Below the pieces are notes generated by a model. It ran no database searches, was not told the DNA's origin, and was given only the letters and a program-made list of their open reading frames with translations. From Domibacillus epiphyticus (GTDB taxonomy: Bacteria; Bacillota; Bacilli; Bacillales; Domibacillaceae): 64,000 bases of DNA. Shown here piece by piece: positions 39,734-49,885 of the stretch. The first letter of the stretch is position 1, and each line of letters begins with the position of its first letter. Both the position numbers and the translations under genes were made by a program. The stretch is taken from the NCBI RefSeq assembly GCF_001975785.1, contig NZ_MSFI01000001.1, forward strand, positions 62,001 to 126,000. Direction: 5' to 3'.

Positions 39734-41791
39734 GTGAATCAGGGTGATTCTCCACTTCATTTGCCGATTAGCGTCCTAAAAGGTGCCGGGAAAGAAGCAG
39801 AAACATCACTCGCCGGTATCGGTGTGTTAACAGTCGGAGATTTAATGGAATTTGTGCCGGCTCGGTATGAAGATATGCGTCTTAAAAGCCCGGTGGAAGC
39901 GGCTCACGATGAAAAGGTGACGATTGAGGGAACAATTCAAACAGAACCCTCAGTCATGTATTATGGAAAAAAAAAATCACGTCTTACATTTAAACTGCTG
40001 TCAGGGCCTCATTTAATTAACGTTACATTTTTTAATCAGCCCTATTTAAAGAAAAAAGCAGCGGTCGGCGATACGGTTACTGTTACTGGTAAATGGGACC
40101 GAAATCGTTTATCAGTATCGGGTCAATTACTTGAAATTGGACCATACTCGCGAGGAACTGATTTTGAAGCGGTGTATCTTCTGCGTAATGCCATTTCACT
40201 TAAGCAGTTCCGTAAGCTTGTAAAGCAGGCGATTGAACTGTATGGGACTTATATTGAAGAAACATTGCCAGATAGTCTTTTGAACCAGTACAGACTAATT
40301 GCAAGGAAAGATGCAATCAAAGCACTTCATTTTCCAGCATCTGAAGAAGAAATGAAACAAGCGCGGCGCCGATTTGTGTATGAAGAATTTTTTTATTTTC
40401 AGCTAAAAATGCAGGCGCTCCGAAAAACAGTTCGAGAGCAGTCCGGTGGCATCTCGCAAAAATACGATCTTGTGAAATTAAAAGAGCTTATCGATTCATT
40501 GCCGTTTGAACTGACCAATGCGCAAAAAAAAGCGGTGAATGAAATATGTGCCGATATGAAATCTCCATACCGGATGAATAGATTGCTGCAGGGGGATGTA
40601 GGGAGCGGAAAAACAGCTGTAGCAACACTGGCTCTTTACGCATCTGTTACAGCTGGATACCAAGGTGCTCTTATGGTGCCGACAGAAATTTTAGCCGAGC
40701 AGCATGCGAAATCTCTTCATGATATGCTTGAGCCATTCGGTATTCATACAGCGCTTTTAACAGGAAATGTGAAAGGGAAAAAACGGAAGGCACTTCTTGA
40801 TGCGCTGGCTTCTGGTGACATAGATATTCTAATCGGCACGCATGCGCTCATTCAAGACGACGTTCAATTTCAAAACCTCGGTCTCGTTATTACGGATGAA
40901 CAGCATCGATTCGGTGTCAATCAGCGGCGCATTTTGCGGGCAAAGGGAGATAATCCGGATGTACTGTTTATGACAGCAACACCCATTCCCCGTACACTGG
41001 CCATTACGGTGTTTGGTGAAATGGATGTGTCGATTATTAACGAAATGCCGGCAGGAAGGAAAGCGATTGAAACGTATTGGGCCAAAGAAGAAATGCTTGG
41101 ACGCGTGCTCGATTTTACCGAAAAAGAACTAAGAAAAGGCAGGCAGGCATATGTCATTTGTCCGCTTATTGAAGAATCAGAAAAACTCGATTTTCAAAAT
41201 GCTCTCGATGTACATGCGCAGCTGAGCAGTCATTTCCATGGCAAGTTTACTGTCGGTTTAATGCATGGACGTCTGTCTGGTGAAGAAAAAGATGAGGTTA
41301 TGAAATCGTTCAGCGCGAACGATTTAAACATTCTCGTTTCAACGACAGTCGTGGAAGTGGGTGTAAACGTCCCGAATGCAACGGTCATGATCATATATGA
41401 CGCTGAGCGGTTTGGCTTGTCACAGCTTCACCAGCTGCGTGGACGGGTTGGACGTGGTTCGGAGCAGTCATATTGCATGCTCATTGCTGATCCAAAATCG
41501 GAAACAGGGAAAGAGCGGATGACGGCAATGACGGAAACCAATGATGGATTTGTTCTTAGTGAAAAAGACCTGGAACTGCGCGGGCCAGGTGATTTCTTTG
41601 GACGTAAACAAAGCGGATTGCCGGAATTTAAAATGGCAGACATGGTGCATGATTATCGTGCGCTTGAAACGGCACGGGATGATGCAAAAAAATTAATCGA
41701 TTCTCCTGCTTTTTGGAATGGCCATGAATACCGTCATTTACGCGCGGTATTAACGGACTCAGGAGTACTGGCCGGTGAGAAGCTTGATTAA
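39734..41791 (+). CDS. recG: ATP-dependent DNA helicase RecG
   Basis: Branch-migrating helicase that regresses stalled forks and processes recombination intermediates. The 685-residue protein has the N-terminal wedge OB domain (about 60-150), Walker [12 protein letters not shown], the DEQH box ([10 protein letters not shown]), motif [12 protein letters not shown], motifs V and VI ([23 protein letters not shown]) and the C-terminal TRG region. I prefer GTG 39734 (seven bases after AGGAGG) over ATG 39728, which is too close to the ribosome site; they differ by two residues. A strong terminator overlaps the stop codon. Confidence 0.96.
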   Translation: MNQGDSPLHLPISVLKGAGKEAETSLAGIGVLTVGDLMEFVPARYEDMRLKSPVEAAHDEKVTIEGTIQTEPSVMYYGKKKSRLTFKLLSGPHLINVTFFNQPYLKKKAAVGDTVTVTGKWDRNRLSVSGQLLEIGPYSRGTDFEAVYLLRNAISLKQFRKLVKQAIELYGTYIEETLPDSLLNQYRLIARKDAIKALHFPASEEEMKQARRRFVYEEFFYFQLKMQALRKTVREQSGGISQKYDLVKLKELIDSLPFELTNAQKKAVNEICADMKSPYRMNRLLQGDVGSGKTAVATLALYASVTAGYQGALMVPTEILAEQHAKSLHDMLEPFGIHTALLTGNVKGKKRKALLDALASGDIDILIGTHALIQDDVQFQNLGLVITDEQHRFGVNQRRILRAKGDNPDVLFMTATPIPRTLAITVFGEMDVSIINEMPAGRKAIETYWAKEEMLGRVLDFTEKELRKGRQAYVICPLIEESEKLDFQNALDVHAQLSSHFHGKFTVGLMHGRLSGEEKDEVMKSFSANDLNILVSTTVVEVGVNVPNATVMIIYDAERFGLSQLHQLRGRVGRGSEQSYCMLIADPKSETGKERMTAMTETNDGFVLSEKDLELRGPGDFFGRKQSGLPEFKMADMVHDYRALETARDDAKKLIDSPAFWNGHEYRHLRAVLTDSGVLAGEKLD

Positions 41792-41820
41792 GAATGCAAG
41801 ATTTTCCTTGCATTCTTTTT
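41790..41820 (+). terminator. Rho-independent terminator of recG
   Basis: A perfect 11-bp inverted repeat AAGAATGCAAG (41790-41800) / CTTGCATTCTT (41808-41818), with a seven-base loop and a following T tract. It includes the last bases of the recG stop codon. Confidence 0.9.
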
Positions 41821-41857
41821 TTGTTGTCTCTATACTGTTTTTAGTACCTAGTCCTAA
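41808..41857 (+). promoter_or_regulatory. fapR promoter with FapR operator
   Basis: A 17-base FapR operator TTAGTACCTAGTCCTAA (41841-41857), an imperfect palindrome with TTAG/CTAA ends, lies 19 bases before fapR. A -10 TATACT (41831-41836) sits just upstream, with TTGCAT at 41808-41813 as a weak -35 at 17-base spacing, so the -35 is part of the recG terminator stem. The operator covers the expected transcription start, consistent with repression by FapR relieved by malonyl-CoA. Confidence 0.88.
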
Positions 41858-41876
41858 TATCGGATGGTGGCATTCA

Positions 41877-42467
41877 ATGAGAAGATCAAAAAAAGAAAGG
41901 CAGGAGCGTCTTCAGGAGACAATTCAGGCGAATCCGTTCGTTACCGACGAGGAGCTCGCAGGAGAATTTAAAGTTAGTGTACAGACAATTCGGCTTGACC
42001 GAATGGAGCTGTCAATTCCTGAATTGCGTGAGCGCATTAAATATGTAGCAGAACAAAACATGCATGATGAAGTAAGATCCCTGCCGATTGAAGAAGTAAT
42101 TGGGGAGATTATCGACATTGAACTAGATAAAAGTGCAATATCCATTTTTGACGTAAAAAAAGACCATGTTTTTAAGCGAAATGGAATTACCCGGGGCCAT
42201 CACTTATTTGCACAGGCTAATTCGCTGGCTGTCGCCGTTATAAATGATGAAATGGCCCTTACAGGAAAAGCAGATATTCGCTTTACCCGACCGGTCCGAG
42301 AAGGCGAACGCGTGATTGCAAAAGCAAAAGTAACCCGTCTGGAAAAGTTAAAAACAATAGTAGAGGTATCAAGTTTTGTCGGCAGCGAACGAGTTTTTTG
42401 TGGAGAGTTTTCAATGTTTCGTGCGCCGGCAGCAGAAAAGGATGATCAAGATGAAATTGGCAATTGA
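41877..42467 (+). CDS. fapR: Fatty acid and phospholipid biosynthesis regulator FapR
   Basis: Repressor of the fatty-acid and phospholipid genes, released by malonyl-CoA. The 196-residue protein has an N-terminal DeoR-like helix-turn-helix ([24 protein letters not shown], about 20-43), a linker, and a C-terminal hot-dog effector domain containing [20 protein letters not shown], the malonyl-CoA site. I start at ATG 41877 with GGATGGTGG upstream; an upstream ATG at 41775 would run through the promoter and operator. Autoregulation is indicated by the operator ahead of it. plsX overlaps its end by 17 bases. Confidence 0.97.
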   Translation: MRRSKKERQERLQETIQANPFVTDEELAGEFKVSVQTIRLDRMELSIPELRERIKYVAEQNMHDEVRSLPIEEVIGEIIDIELDKSAISIFDVKKDHVFKRNGITRGHHLFAQANSLAVAVINDEMALTGKADIRFTRPVREGERVIAKAKVTRLEKLKTIVEVSSFVGSERVFCGEFSMFRAPAAEKDDQDEIGN

Positions 42468-43452
42468 TGCAATGGGCGGTGACAATGCCCCAGAACAAAT
42501 CATTCTCGGTGTAAATCGGGCATTAAAAGAAAATCCAGAACTGGTGTTAACGGTTTTTGGAGATGAAGCGAAAATCCGTACATATTTAGATCAAAACAGC
42601 CGTGCCGAAGTTGTTCATTCACCTGATGTTATTCTTGGGACGGATGAACCTGTACGGGCTGTGCGCCGAAAAAAAGAGTCATCACTTGTCATGATGGCGG
42701 AAGCTGTTGCAAAGAACGAGGCTGCGGCATGTGTGTCAGCAGGAAATACAGGCGCGTTAATGGCTGCAGGTTTGTTTATTGTTGGCCGGATAGACGGGGT
42801 CGAACGTCCGGCACTTGCACCGACATTACCGACGATTGATGGAAGAGGATTTGTCATGCTTGATCTCGGGGCGAATTCGGATGCCAGGCCGGAACATCTT
42901 CTCCAATATGCAGTCATGGGATCTGTATATGCTGAAAAAGTACGGGGGATTGATAATCCTAGGGTTGGCTTGCTTAATATTGGCACAGAAGAAAAAAAAG
43001 GAAATGAGTTAACGAAAGCAGCATTTTCGCTTTTAAACGGTGCAAACGATCTTCATTTTATCGGAAATGTTGAATCTCGTGACTTGCTGAATGGTGTGGC
43101 AGATGTTGTCGTCACAGATGGATTCACGGGCAATATGGTTTTAAAAACACTTGAAGGCACAGCACTGTCTATTTTCTCTATGTTAAAGCAGTCGCTGGCA
43201 TCGTCACTAAAAACAAAAATTGGGGCAGTTCTTTTAAAAGAGGAGCTATATGCTTTAAAAAATAAAATGGATTATGCCGAATACGGCGGTGCAGGCCTTT
43301 TTGGCTTGAAAGCGCCGGTCATTAAAGCGCACGGTTCATCGGATGCGAATGCTTTTTTTCATGCAATTGAGCAGGCGTACAAAATGGCGCAGGCAAATGT
43401 ACCATCAATTATAGAATCGCAAATTTCAAGCGGAGAGGGAGAATCGAACTAA
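42451..43452 (+). CDS. plsX: Phosphate acyltransferase PlsX
   Basis: Converts acyl-ACP to acyl phosphate, the substrate for PlsY. The 333-residue protein begins [18 protein letters not shown], the family signature, and has the glycine-rich [19 protein letters not shown] and DLGANSD segments. ATG 42451 has AAAAGGA nine bases upstream and lies inside fapR (17-base overlap). It is peripheral to the membrane and couples the type II fatty-acid enzymes encoded downstream to phospholipid synthesis. Confidence 0.97.
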   Translation: MKLAIDAMGGDNAPEQIILGVNRALKENPELVLTVFGDEAKIRTYLDQNSRAEVVHSPDVILGTDEPVRAVRRKKESSLVMMAEAVAKNEAAACVSAGNTGALMAAGLFIVGRIDGVERPALAPTLPTIDGRGFVMLDLGANSDARPEHLLQYAVMGSVYAEKVRGIDNPRVGLLNIGTEEKKGNELTKAAFSLLNGANDLHFIGNVESRDLLNGVADVVVTDGFTGNMVLKTLEGTALSIFSMLKQSLASSLKTKIGAVLLKEELYALKNKMDYAEYGGAGLFGLKAPVIKAHGSSDANAFFHAIEQAYKMAQANVPSIIESQISSGEGESN

Positions 43453-44399
43453 TGGGGAAAATTGCTTTTGTCTTTCCTGGACAGGGATCGCAGACAGTCG
43501 GAATGGGAAAATCGCTTGCGGATCAGCATGAAGAAATACGAGCAATGTTCCTTTTAGCTGATGAAAAACTCGGTTATTCACTTACAGATATTATGTTTGA
43601 AGGGCCAGATGAACAGCTGACGTTAACAACAAATGCACAGCCTGCTATTTTAGCGACTAGTATGGCGGTGTTAAAACGGTTTGAGAAAGAAGGTATTAAG
43701 GCTGATTTTACTGCCGGTCATAGTCTTGGTGAGTACACGGCGCTTGCAGCAGCCGGCGCCATTACATTTGAAGAAGCTGTGTATGCAGTAAACCAGCGGG
43801 GGCGGCTGATGGAGGAAGCTGTACCGGCTGGACGAGGTGCGATGGCGGCTGTCCTTGGCATGGAACGTGATGCACTTAAAGGCGTGATGAAAGACGTGGA
43901 GAACGCCGGGCTTGTTGTCGCGGCTGCGAATTTCAACTGCCCGGGTCAAGTTGTGATTTCTGGCACAAAAGAAGGTGTAGAAAAGGCATCAGAGCTCTTG
44001 AGGGAAAAAGGAGCAAAAAGGGTCATTCCGCTGAATGTGAGCGGTCCATTCCATTCGCCGCTTATGAAATCGGCCGCGGAAAAACTCCGTGAAGTCTTAC
44101 ATGCTGCAAATATTCAATCAGCGAGCATACCGGTTGTTGCGAATGTCGACGCCTGTCCTGTAACAGATGCGGAGGAAATTATAGATAACCTTGTTAAGCA
44201 GCTATATTCACCTGTTTTATGGGAAGACAGTGTAAACACGCTCTTAAAAGAAGGTGTCGATACATTTATTGAAATCGGTCCAGGTACAGTGTTATCCGGA
44301 TTAATTAAAAAAGTAAACCGCCGAGTAAGAACGTTTGCGGTAAGTGACGAAGAATCGATTATGAAAACAGTTGCCACACTAAAGGAGGAAGCAAAATGA
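43452..44399 (+). CDS. fabD: Malonyl CoA-acyl carrier protein transacylase
   Basis: Loads malonyl groups onto ACP. The 315-residue protein has the oxyanion-loop motif FPGQGSQ near the start, the nucleophile Ser in the [15 protein letters not shown] motif (about residue 92), the Arg (VNQRGRLM) and the catalytic His in [13 protein letters not shown] 43452 shares a base with the plsX stop (TAATG), and fabG overlaps its end at ATGA, so fapR-plsX-fabD-fabG is one tightly coupled unit. Confidence 0.98.
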   Translation: MGKIAFVFPGQGSQTVGMGKSLADQHEEIRAMFLLADEKLGYSLTDIMFEGPDEQLTLTTNAQPAILATSMAVLKRFEKEGIKADFTAGHSLGEYTALAAAGAITFEEAVYAVNQRGRLMEEAVPAGRGAMAAVLGMERDALKGVMKDVENAGLVVAAANFNCPGQVVISGTKEGVEKASELLREKGAKRVIPLNVSGPFHSPLMKSAAEKLREVLHAANIQSASIPVVANVDACPVTDAEEIIDNLVKQLYSPVLWEDSVNTLLKEGVDTFIEIGPGTVLSGLIKKVNRRVRTFAVSDEESIMKTVATLKEEAK

Positions 44400-45139
44400 A
44401 TCTTGAGGGGAAAACAGCACTCGTAACGGGTGCATCTCGCGGAATCGGGAAAGCAATCGCACTTGAACTGGCTAGACTTGGTGCTGACGTGGCGGTTAAC
44501 TATGCAGGCAGTGAACAAAAAGCTGCAGATGTTGCTGAAGAAATTAAAGCAATGGGACGTCGTTCGTTTATCGTACAATGCGATATTTCCGACAGTGAAG
44601 CTGTACAGTCAATGGTGAAAGAAACGATCAGTCAATTTGACCGTATTGACATTCTTGTTAACAATGCAGGAATTACGAGAGATAATCTTCTTATGCGTAT
44701 GAAAGACCAGGAGTGGGATGAGGTGATAGACACGAATTTAAAAGGTGTCTTTCTTTGCACAAAAGCCGTCACTCGCCAGATGATGAAACAGCGAAGCGGA
44801 AGGATTATTAATATTTCTTCTGTTGTCGGCCGGATTGGCAATGCCGGACAGGCAAACTATACAGCGGCCAAAGCGGGCGTTATCGGGTTAACAAAAGCAT
44901 CAGCACGTGAACTTGCACCGCGCGGCATTACAGTTAACGCAATTGCTCCAGGTTTTATTTCAACAGATATGACTGACGAACTGCCTCAAGAAGCGAAAGA
45001 GCAGCTGATTGGCCAGATTCCACTTGGCACACTCGGAGATGTTGAAGATATTGCTGCTGCAGCGGCATTTTTAGCCGGAGATGGGGCTAGATACATTACC
45101 GGTCAGGTCATTGGTGTTGATGGCGGCATGGCAATGTGA
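44396..45139 (+). CDS. fabG: 3-oxoacyl-[acyl-carrier-protein] reductase
   Basis: NADPH-dependent reductase of the elongation cycle, a short-chain dehydrogenase. The 247-residue protein has the cofactor motif [12 protein letters not shown] (about residues 11-22), NNAG at about 89-92, catalytic Ser in [10 protein letters not shown] and the YTAAKAG Tyr/Lys pair, and the C-terminal [14 protein letters not shown] ending typical of FabG. It overlaps fabD by four bases. acpP follows after 60 bases, which hold another promoter. Confidence 0.98.
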   Translation: MNLEGKTALVTGASRGIGKAIALELARLGADVAVNYAGSEQKAADVAEEIKAMGRRSFIVQCDISDSEAVQSMVKETISQFDRIDILVNNAGITRDNLLMRMKDQEWDEVIDTNLKGVFLCTKAVTRQMMKQRSGRIINISSVVGRIGNAGQANYTAAKAGVIGLTKASARELAPRGITVNAIAPGFISTDMTDELPQEAKEQLIGQIPLGTLGDVEDIAAAAAFLAGDGARYITGQVIGVDGGMAM

Positions 45140-45170
45140 GAAAAGACGTGTTCTAACTGGGTAAATCGTC

Positions 45171-45176
45171 TATAAT
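45171..45176 (+). promoter_or_regulatory. -10 box of acpP
   Basis: A perfect TATAAT (45171-45176) lies 23 bases before the acpP start in the gap after fabG. No good -35 hexamer is seen at 16-18 bases. A separate promoter for acpP would fit the high level of ACP needed. Confidence 0.5.
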
Positions 45177-45199
45177 ACATTGAGGGGAGGTGAATCATA

Positions 45200-45433
45200 G
45201 TGGCAGATGTTTTAGAACGTGTAACGAAAATTATCGTGGATCGTCTAGGTGTTGAAGAATCTCAAATCAACCTTGATGCAAAATTCAAGGAAGATCTTGG
45301 TGCAGATTCTCTTGACGTTGTTGAGCTTGTCATGGAGCTTGAAGACGAATTCGATATGGAAATTTCCGATGACGACGCGGAAAATATTACGACGGTAGGC
45401 GACGCTGTAACATACATAAACAGCAAAAACTAA
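45200..45433 (+). CDS. acpP: Acyl carrier protein
   Basis: Carrier of acyl intermediates, modified with 4'-phosphopantetheine on Ser. The 77-residue acidic protein has the modification motif [18 protein letters not shown] (Ser about residue 37). The start is GTG 45200 with a near-perfect GGGGAGGTGA seven bases upstream, fitting strong translation. It follows fabG, and a terminator follows it. Confidence 0.98.
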   Translation: MADVLERVTKIIVDRLGVEESQINLDAKFKEDLGADSLDVVELVMELEDEFDMEISDDDAENITTVGDAVTYINSKN

Positions 45434-45444
45434 TCGTCATTAAT

Positions 45445-45476
45445 GGCAGATCCGCCCATGCGGGTCTGCTTTTTTA
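45445..45476 (+). terminator. Rho-independent terminator after acpP
   Basis: GGCAGATCCGC (45445-45455) pairs with GCGGGTCTGCT (45460-45470) with a G-U pair, followed by five more T. Confidence 0.88.
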
Positions 45477-45483
45477 ATTGTCT

Positions 45484-45512
45484 TTGCGCAATGCATTTTT
45501 TTCAGCTAAACT
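45484..45512 (+). promoter_or_regulatory. Probable sigma-A promoter of rnc-smc-ftsY
   Basis: TTGCGC (45484-45489) and TAAACT (45507-45512), 17 bases apart, lie between the acpP terminator and rnc. The match is moderate, but the position after a terminator supports it. Confidence 0.5.
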
Positions 45513-45549
45513 GTTTTTGTGTGCATTTTAACTTTTCGGAGGAACAGGA

Positions 45550-46287
45550 ATGAAGAAATTAAATCGGGAGCATCGTTATTCCGAACGGAAAGATATGGAG
45601 TTTAAACAATTTCAAGATACCATGGGCATCCGTTTTCAGAACGACTCACTATTAAAGCAGGCATTTACCCATTCATCATATGTGAATGAGCATCGGAGAA
45701 AACCGCATGAAGACAATGAGCGACTTGAATTTCTTGGTGACGCCGTACTGGAACTGACCGTTTCACAATTTTTATATAAAACGTATCCGGTTATGTCAGA
45801 AGGAGAATTGACGAAGTTACGTGCAGCGGTAGTTTGCGAGCCGTCCCTCGTCACGTTTGCTAATGAACTCGAGTTTGGCCGCCTCATTTTGCTTGGAAAA
45901 GGAGAGGAAATGACCGGAGGGAGAATGCGTCCGGCGCTCCTGGCTGATGTATTTGAAGCCTTCATTGGTGCCTTATATCTAGATCAAGGGATGGAATCGG
46001 TCATCCGCTTTTTAGAGCGGGCCGTATTCCCGAAAATAAGTGCCGGTGCTTTTTCTCATGTGATGGATTTTAAAAGCCAGCTTCAGGAATATGTACAGCG
46101 AGAATTAAAAGGATCGCCGGCGTATCGCGTTTTAGAAGAAAAAGGCCCGGCACATAATAAAGAATTTATAACAGAAGTTTCATTAAATGGAACCATCCTC
46201 GGCACTGGAAGCGGCCGCTCGAAAAAAGAAGCGGAACAGTTTGCTGCCCGGATGGCTCTTGAAAATATGAAAGAACAATCGAAGTAA
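45550..46287 (+). CDS. rnc: Ribonuclease III
   Basis: Double-strand-specific endoribonuclease processing rRNA and SRP RNA precursors. The 245-residue protein has the catalytic domain signature [13 protein letters not shown] (about residues 56-68) with the metal-binding acidic residues continuing in [16 protein letters not shown], and a C-terminal dsRNA-binding domain (about 172-240) ending [17 protein letters not shown] 45550 follows GGAGGAA. It precedes smc by 17 bases; the rnc-smc-ftsY order is conserved. Confidence 0.97.
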   Translation: MKKLNREHRYSERKDMEFKQFQDTMGIRFQNDSLLKQAFTHSSYVNEHRRKPHEDNERLEFLGDAVLELTVSQFLYKTYPVMSEGELTKLRAAVVCEPSLVTFANELEFGRLILLGKGEEMTGGRMRPALLADVFEAFIGALYLDQGMESVIRFLERAVFPKISAGAFSHVMDFKSQLQEYVQRELKGSPAYRVLEEKGPAHNKEFITEVSLNGTILGTGSGRSKKEAEQFAARMALENMKEQSK

Positions 46288-46304
46288 AAGACAGGTGGAT
46301 AAGC

Positions 46305-49300
46305 ATGATCCTGAAAAAGCTGGATATTGCGGGATTTAAATCATTTGCCGGAAAAGTGACCGTTGAATTTATGCCCGGTGTAACCGCAGTCGTCGGGCCA
46401 AATGGCTCCGGAAAAAGCAACATCACAGAAGCGATTCGGTGGGTGCTCGGAGAACAGTCGGCAAAAAGTTTACGCGGCGGAAAAATGGAAGATGTCATTT
46501 TCTCGGGCAGTGACTCAAGAAGAAGATTGAACGAGGCGGATGTGACCATTACGCTCGATAACCGCGATGGGGCACTTCCGCTCGATTACACTGAGGTAAG
46601 CATTACACGGCGTGTAAACCGGAACGGTGAAAGTGATTATTTTATTAATAAGCAAAGCTGCCGGTTAAAAGACATTATTGAACTATTTATGGATTCGGGT
46701 CTTGGCCGAGGTGCATTTTCCATTATCGGCCAGGGGCGTGTCGATGAAATTTTAAACAGCCGTCCGGAGGAAAGACGCTCCATTTTTGAAGAAGCTGCGG
46801 GTGTGTTGAAATATAAGACTCGCAAAAAGCAAGCGGAACAAAAACTTTTGGAAACAGAGGAAAACGTCAGCCGTGTAAATGATATATTACATGAACTGGA
46901 ACAGCGTATTGAGCCGCTAGAAATGCAGGCGTCAGCCGCGAAGGATTACTTGGAAAAAAAAGCTGAATTAAAAGAAATTGAAGCAGCTGTATGGGCGCAT
47001 GATATTGCCGCGTTTCACGATGAATGGGAGCGCCAAAAAGAAGAAAGACTGCGGAATGAACGGCAGGCAGCCCGTCTGTCGGAGCAAGTGGATTCAGAAG
47101 AGTTATTGATGAAAGAAATGGAGCAGGAACTAAAACAGCTGGGTGAACAGGAAGATGCCGCACAGCAAAACCTCCTGACGATTATTGAATCCCTTGAAAA
47201 AATTGAAGGAAAACGAAGGCTGATGGACGAACGGGAAAAAAATGCGTCCTACAATGAAGAGCGCCTGACAAAATCGATAGCTGAAGCAGAGCGGAAACGA
47301 TCATCATTAAAGGCTGCAGCGGAAGAAGCAAGTACGTCCGCTGAGTTAAAACGCAAAGAATATGAACAACTTCAAAAAGAAGCAAACGAAAAAGAAAAGC
47401 TGTTGAATGCTCTATCAGAAAACACGGAAGAAAAGCTGGAATCGTTAAAGTCTGATTACATTGATCACTTGAACCGCGCTGCTGCTGCGAAAAATGAGCT
47501 TCGTGAAATCGAACGGCAGCTCGAACGGCTGACCGTTCGTTTTGAACGTCTTGGCGGCACCAATGATCAATATTTACAGGAGCGACAATTGCTGGAACAA
47601 GAGCGGATAAAGCTTGAAGAGGCCCGTGAAGCGGCAGAAGAGCGATTGAATAAACATACCTCATCCTATAGAGAAGCCAAAAAAGACCGTGATGCATTAA
47701 AAGAAACCATTGAAAAACGCCGTACAGCACTTTATAAAGCATATCAAATTTTACAGGAAGCTGTATCCAGGCGTAATTTATTGTCTTCCTTGGAAGAGGA
47801 ATACGCCGGTTTTTATTCAGGTGTCAAAGAAGTGTTAAAAGAAAAAAATAATCGTCTTCCTGGGGTTATCGGTGCTGCAGCGGAACTAATCAATGTGCCG
47901 AAAGAATATGAAACTGCGATTGAAACAGCACTTGGCGGTGCATTACAGCACATTTTCGTCACAAATGAGCAATCTGCACGCGAGTCCATTTTATTTTTGA
48001 AAAAAAACCGGTATGGCCGTGCAACCTTTTTACCGCTCTCGACAGTGAAAGAAAAAACACTTCCAGACCATGTGCTGGCATCGATCCGGCATGAAAAAGG
48101 GTTTCTCGGTACAGCAGCTGAACTGACTGAGTATGATCAACAATATGCACGTGCTGTTGGTCATTTACTCGGGAATGTTATCATTGCTTCTTCTTTAGAG
48201 GAAGCGAACAGTATTGCACGGAAAATCAATCATCGTTATCGCATTGTCACCGTAGAGGGGGATGTCGTAAATGCTGGAGGCTCTATGACAGGCGGCTCTC
48301 TCAAAAAGAATGCTGTATCCTTAATTGGACGAAAAAATGAATTAGAGCTGCTGAGCAGCCAGATTGAAAAAATGGAGCAGAAAACGGCTGCCGCTGAAAA
48401 AGAAGTGAAGTCACTTCAGATTCGTTCCGCTGAACAGGAGAAAGAAGTGCAAAAGCTTGAAGAAACTGGTGAAATATATCGTCAGTCCCTGCAGGAAGTG
48501 ATAAATCAGCTGCTGGAATGGTCTTTTAACGAACAATCAGTTAACGATCGTCTTGCTGTCTATGATGCAGAAAAGCGTGAATTTTATAATGAACAATCCC
48601 GTTTGCTGAAGCGAAAGGCTGAGGTGGAAGTAAACCTAAAAGAGGAAGAGTCCGCCATTCAATCACTCGATCAGCATATTGCATCGCTTGAATCAAAACG
48701 TAAATCAGCCAATTCTGAACGTGAAAAAATTGCTGAAGAACTGAATATACTTCGTCCACAAATTGCGGTGCTGAATGAACAGCTTGATTATAAAAAAGAA
48801 CAAGAAAACCGTCTGCGGTCAGAATGGATAGAAATAGAAAAAGTGTACAAACAACTGTCAGCAGAGCTTTCATTTATGAAAAATGAACGAAATGACAGTG
48901 GAACAACCGGTGTCACGCTAGCGGGTCAATCAGAAGAGCTTTCCATAAAGAAAGACCGAACAATGAAAGAAATTTCCCGCATCAAAACAAACCGTGGGGA
49001 AAAGTCTGCGCAGCTTGAACAAAAGACGCGCTTATTATCCGAGTCGCGACGTCTCTTAAAAGGTTTATCTGATGCCCTGCGTGAACATGATGTGAAAATT
49101 GCCCGCCTTGATGTTGAATTGGATTCACTTTTGCAAAAATTAAATGAACAATATTCTCTGACGTTTGAAGAAGCGCAGCGTGATTTTCCACTGAACCGGC
49201 CAATAGATGAAGCAAGGCGCCACATTCGTTTAATTAAAAAGACGATTGAAGAACTGGGCGATGTGAACATCGGTGCGATCGAAGAATACGAGACAACATT

Positions 49301-49865
49301 TGAACGTGTCACGTTTTTACGTGATCAAAAAACAGACCTTGAAGAAGCGAAAGAAACATTGCGGGATGTTATGAATGAAATGGACACTGAAATGACTCGG
49401 CGATTTACTGACACATTCGATGCAATTAAAGCGGAATTTCAACCTGCTTTCACCGAATTGTTCGGCGGAGGCCGGGCGGAATTAAAATTGACAGATCCGA
49501 AAGACATTCTTCATTCCGGAGTCGATATTTCCGCGATGCCGCCGGGGAAAAAACTCCAAAATTTAAGCCTGCTCTCCGGAGGGGAACGGGCACTGACGGC
49601 TATAGCGCTGTTGTTTGCCCTTTTACGCGTCCGCCCAGTGCCGTTTTGCATTCTTGATGAAGTGGAAGCGGCTCTTGACGAAGCAAACGTTCACCGTTTC
49701 AGCCGTTATTTAAAACAGTTCAGTGAAGACACACAGTTTATCGTGATTACGCATCGGAAGCAGACGATGGAAGAAGCAGATGCACTGTATGGCGTTGCCA
49801 TGCAGGAATCAGGAGTTTCAAGCCTCGTATCCGTTCGTCTTGAAGAAGCAGCTGCAACCATTTAA
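46305..49865 (+). CDS. smc: Chromosome segregation protein SMC
   Basis: Core ATPase of the SMC-ScpAB condensin that aligns and segregates chromosome arms. The 1186-residue protein is complete: Walker A GPNGSGKSN (about 32-40), a long coiled coil, a hinge (about 515-670, GVIGAAAELINVPKEYE, and GGSMTGGSL), the return coiled coil, the ABC signature LSGGERALTAIALLFAL (about 1090) and Walker B FCILDEVEAALD. ScpA and ScpB are not encoded in this window. ftsY follows after 20 bases. Confidence 0.98.
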   Translation: MILKKLDIAGFKSFAGKVTVEFMPGVTAVVGPNGSGKSNITEAIRWVLGEQSAKSLRGGKMEDVIFSGSDSRRRLNEADVTITLDNRDGALPLDYTEVSITRRVNRNGESDYFINKQSCRLKDIIELFMDSGLGRGAFSIIGQGRVDEILNSRPEERRSIFEEAAGVLKYKTRKKQAEQKLLETEENVSRVNDILHELEQRIEPLEMQASAAKDYLEKKAELKEIEAAVWAHDIAAFHDEWERQKEERLRNERQAARLSEQVDSEELLMKEMEQELKQLGEQEDAAQQNLLTIIESLEKIEGKRRLMDEREKNASYNEERLTKSIAEAERKRSSLKAAAEEASTSAELKRKEYEQLQKEANEKEKLLNALSENTEEKLESLKSDYIDHLNRAAAAKNELREIERQLERLTVRFERLGGTNDQYLQERQLLEQERIKLEEAREAAEERLNKHTSSYREAKKDRDALKETIEKRRTALYKAYQILQEAVSRRNLLSSLEEEYAGFYSGVKEVLKEKNNRLPGVIGAAAELINVPKEYETAIETALGGALQHIFVTNEQSARESILFLKKNRYGRATFLPLSTVKEKTLPDHVLASIRHEKGFLGTAAELTEYDQQYARAVGHLLGNVIIASSLEEANSIARKINHRYRIVTVEGDVVNAGGSMTGGSLKKNAVSLIGRKNELELLSSQIEKMEQKTAAAEKEVKSLQIRSAEQEKEVQKLEETGEIYRQSLQEVINQLLEWSFNEQSVNDRLAVYDAEKREFYNEQSRLLKRKAEVEVNLKEEESAIQSLDQHIASLESKRKSANSEREKIAEELNILRPQIAVLNEQLDYKKEQENRLRSEWIEIEKVYKQLSAELSFMKNERNDSGTTGVTLAGQSEELSIKKDRTMKEISRIKTNRGEKSAQLEQKTRLLSESRRLLKGLSDALREHDVKIARLDVELDSLLQKLNEQYSLTFEEAQRDFPLNRPIDEARRHIRLIKKTIEELGDVNIGAIEEYETTFERVTFLRDQKTDLEEAKETLRDVMNEMDTEMTRRFTDTFDAIKAEFQPAFTELFGGGRAELKLTDPKDILHSGVDISAMPPGKKLQNLSLLSGGERALTAIALLFALLRVRPVPFCILDEVEAALDEANVHRFSRYLKQFSEDTQFIVITHRKQTMEEADALYGVAMQESGVSSLVSVRLEEAAATI

Positions 49866-49885
49866 CCGGGAAAGGATTGAAATAA

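Noticed and set aside
46305-49865. Several minus-strand open frames inside smc
   Set aside because: They mirror the coiled-coil codon bias of smc and lack ribosome sites and neighbours.
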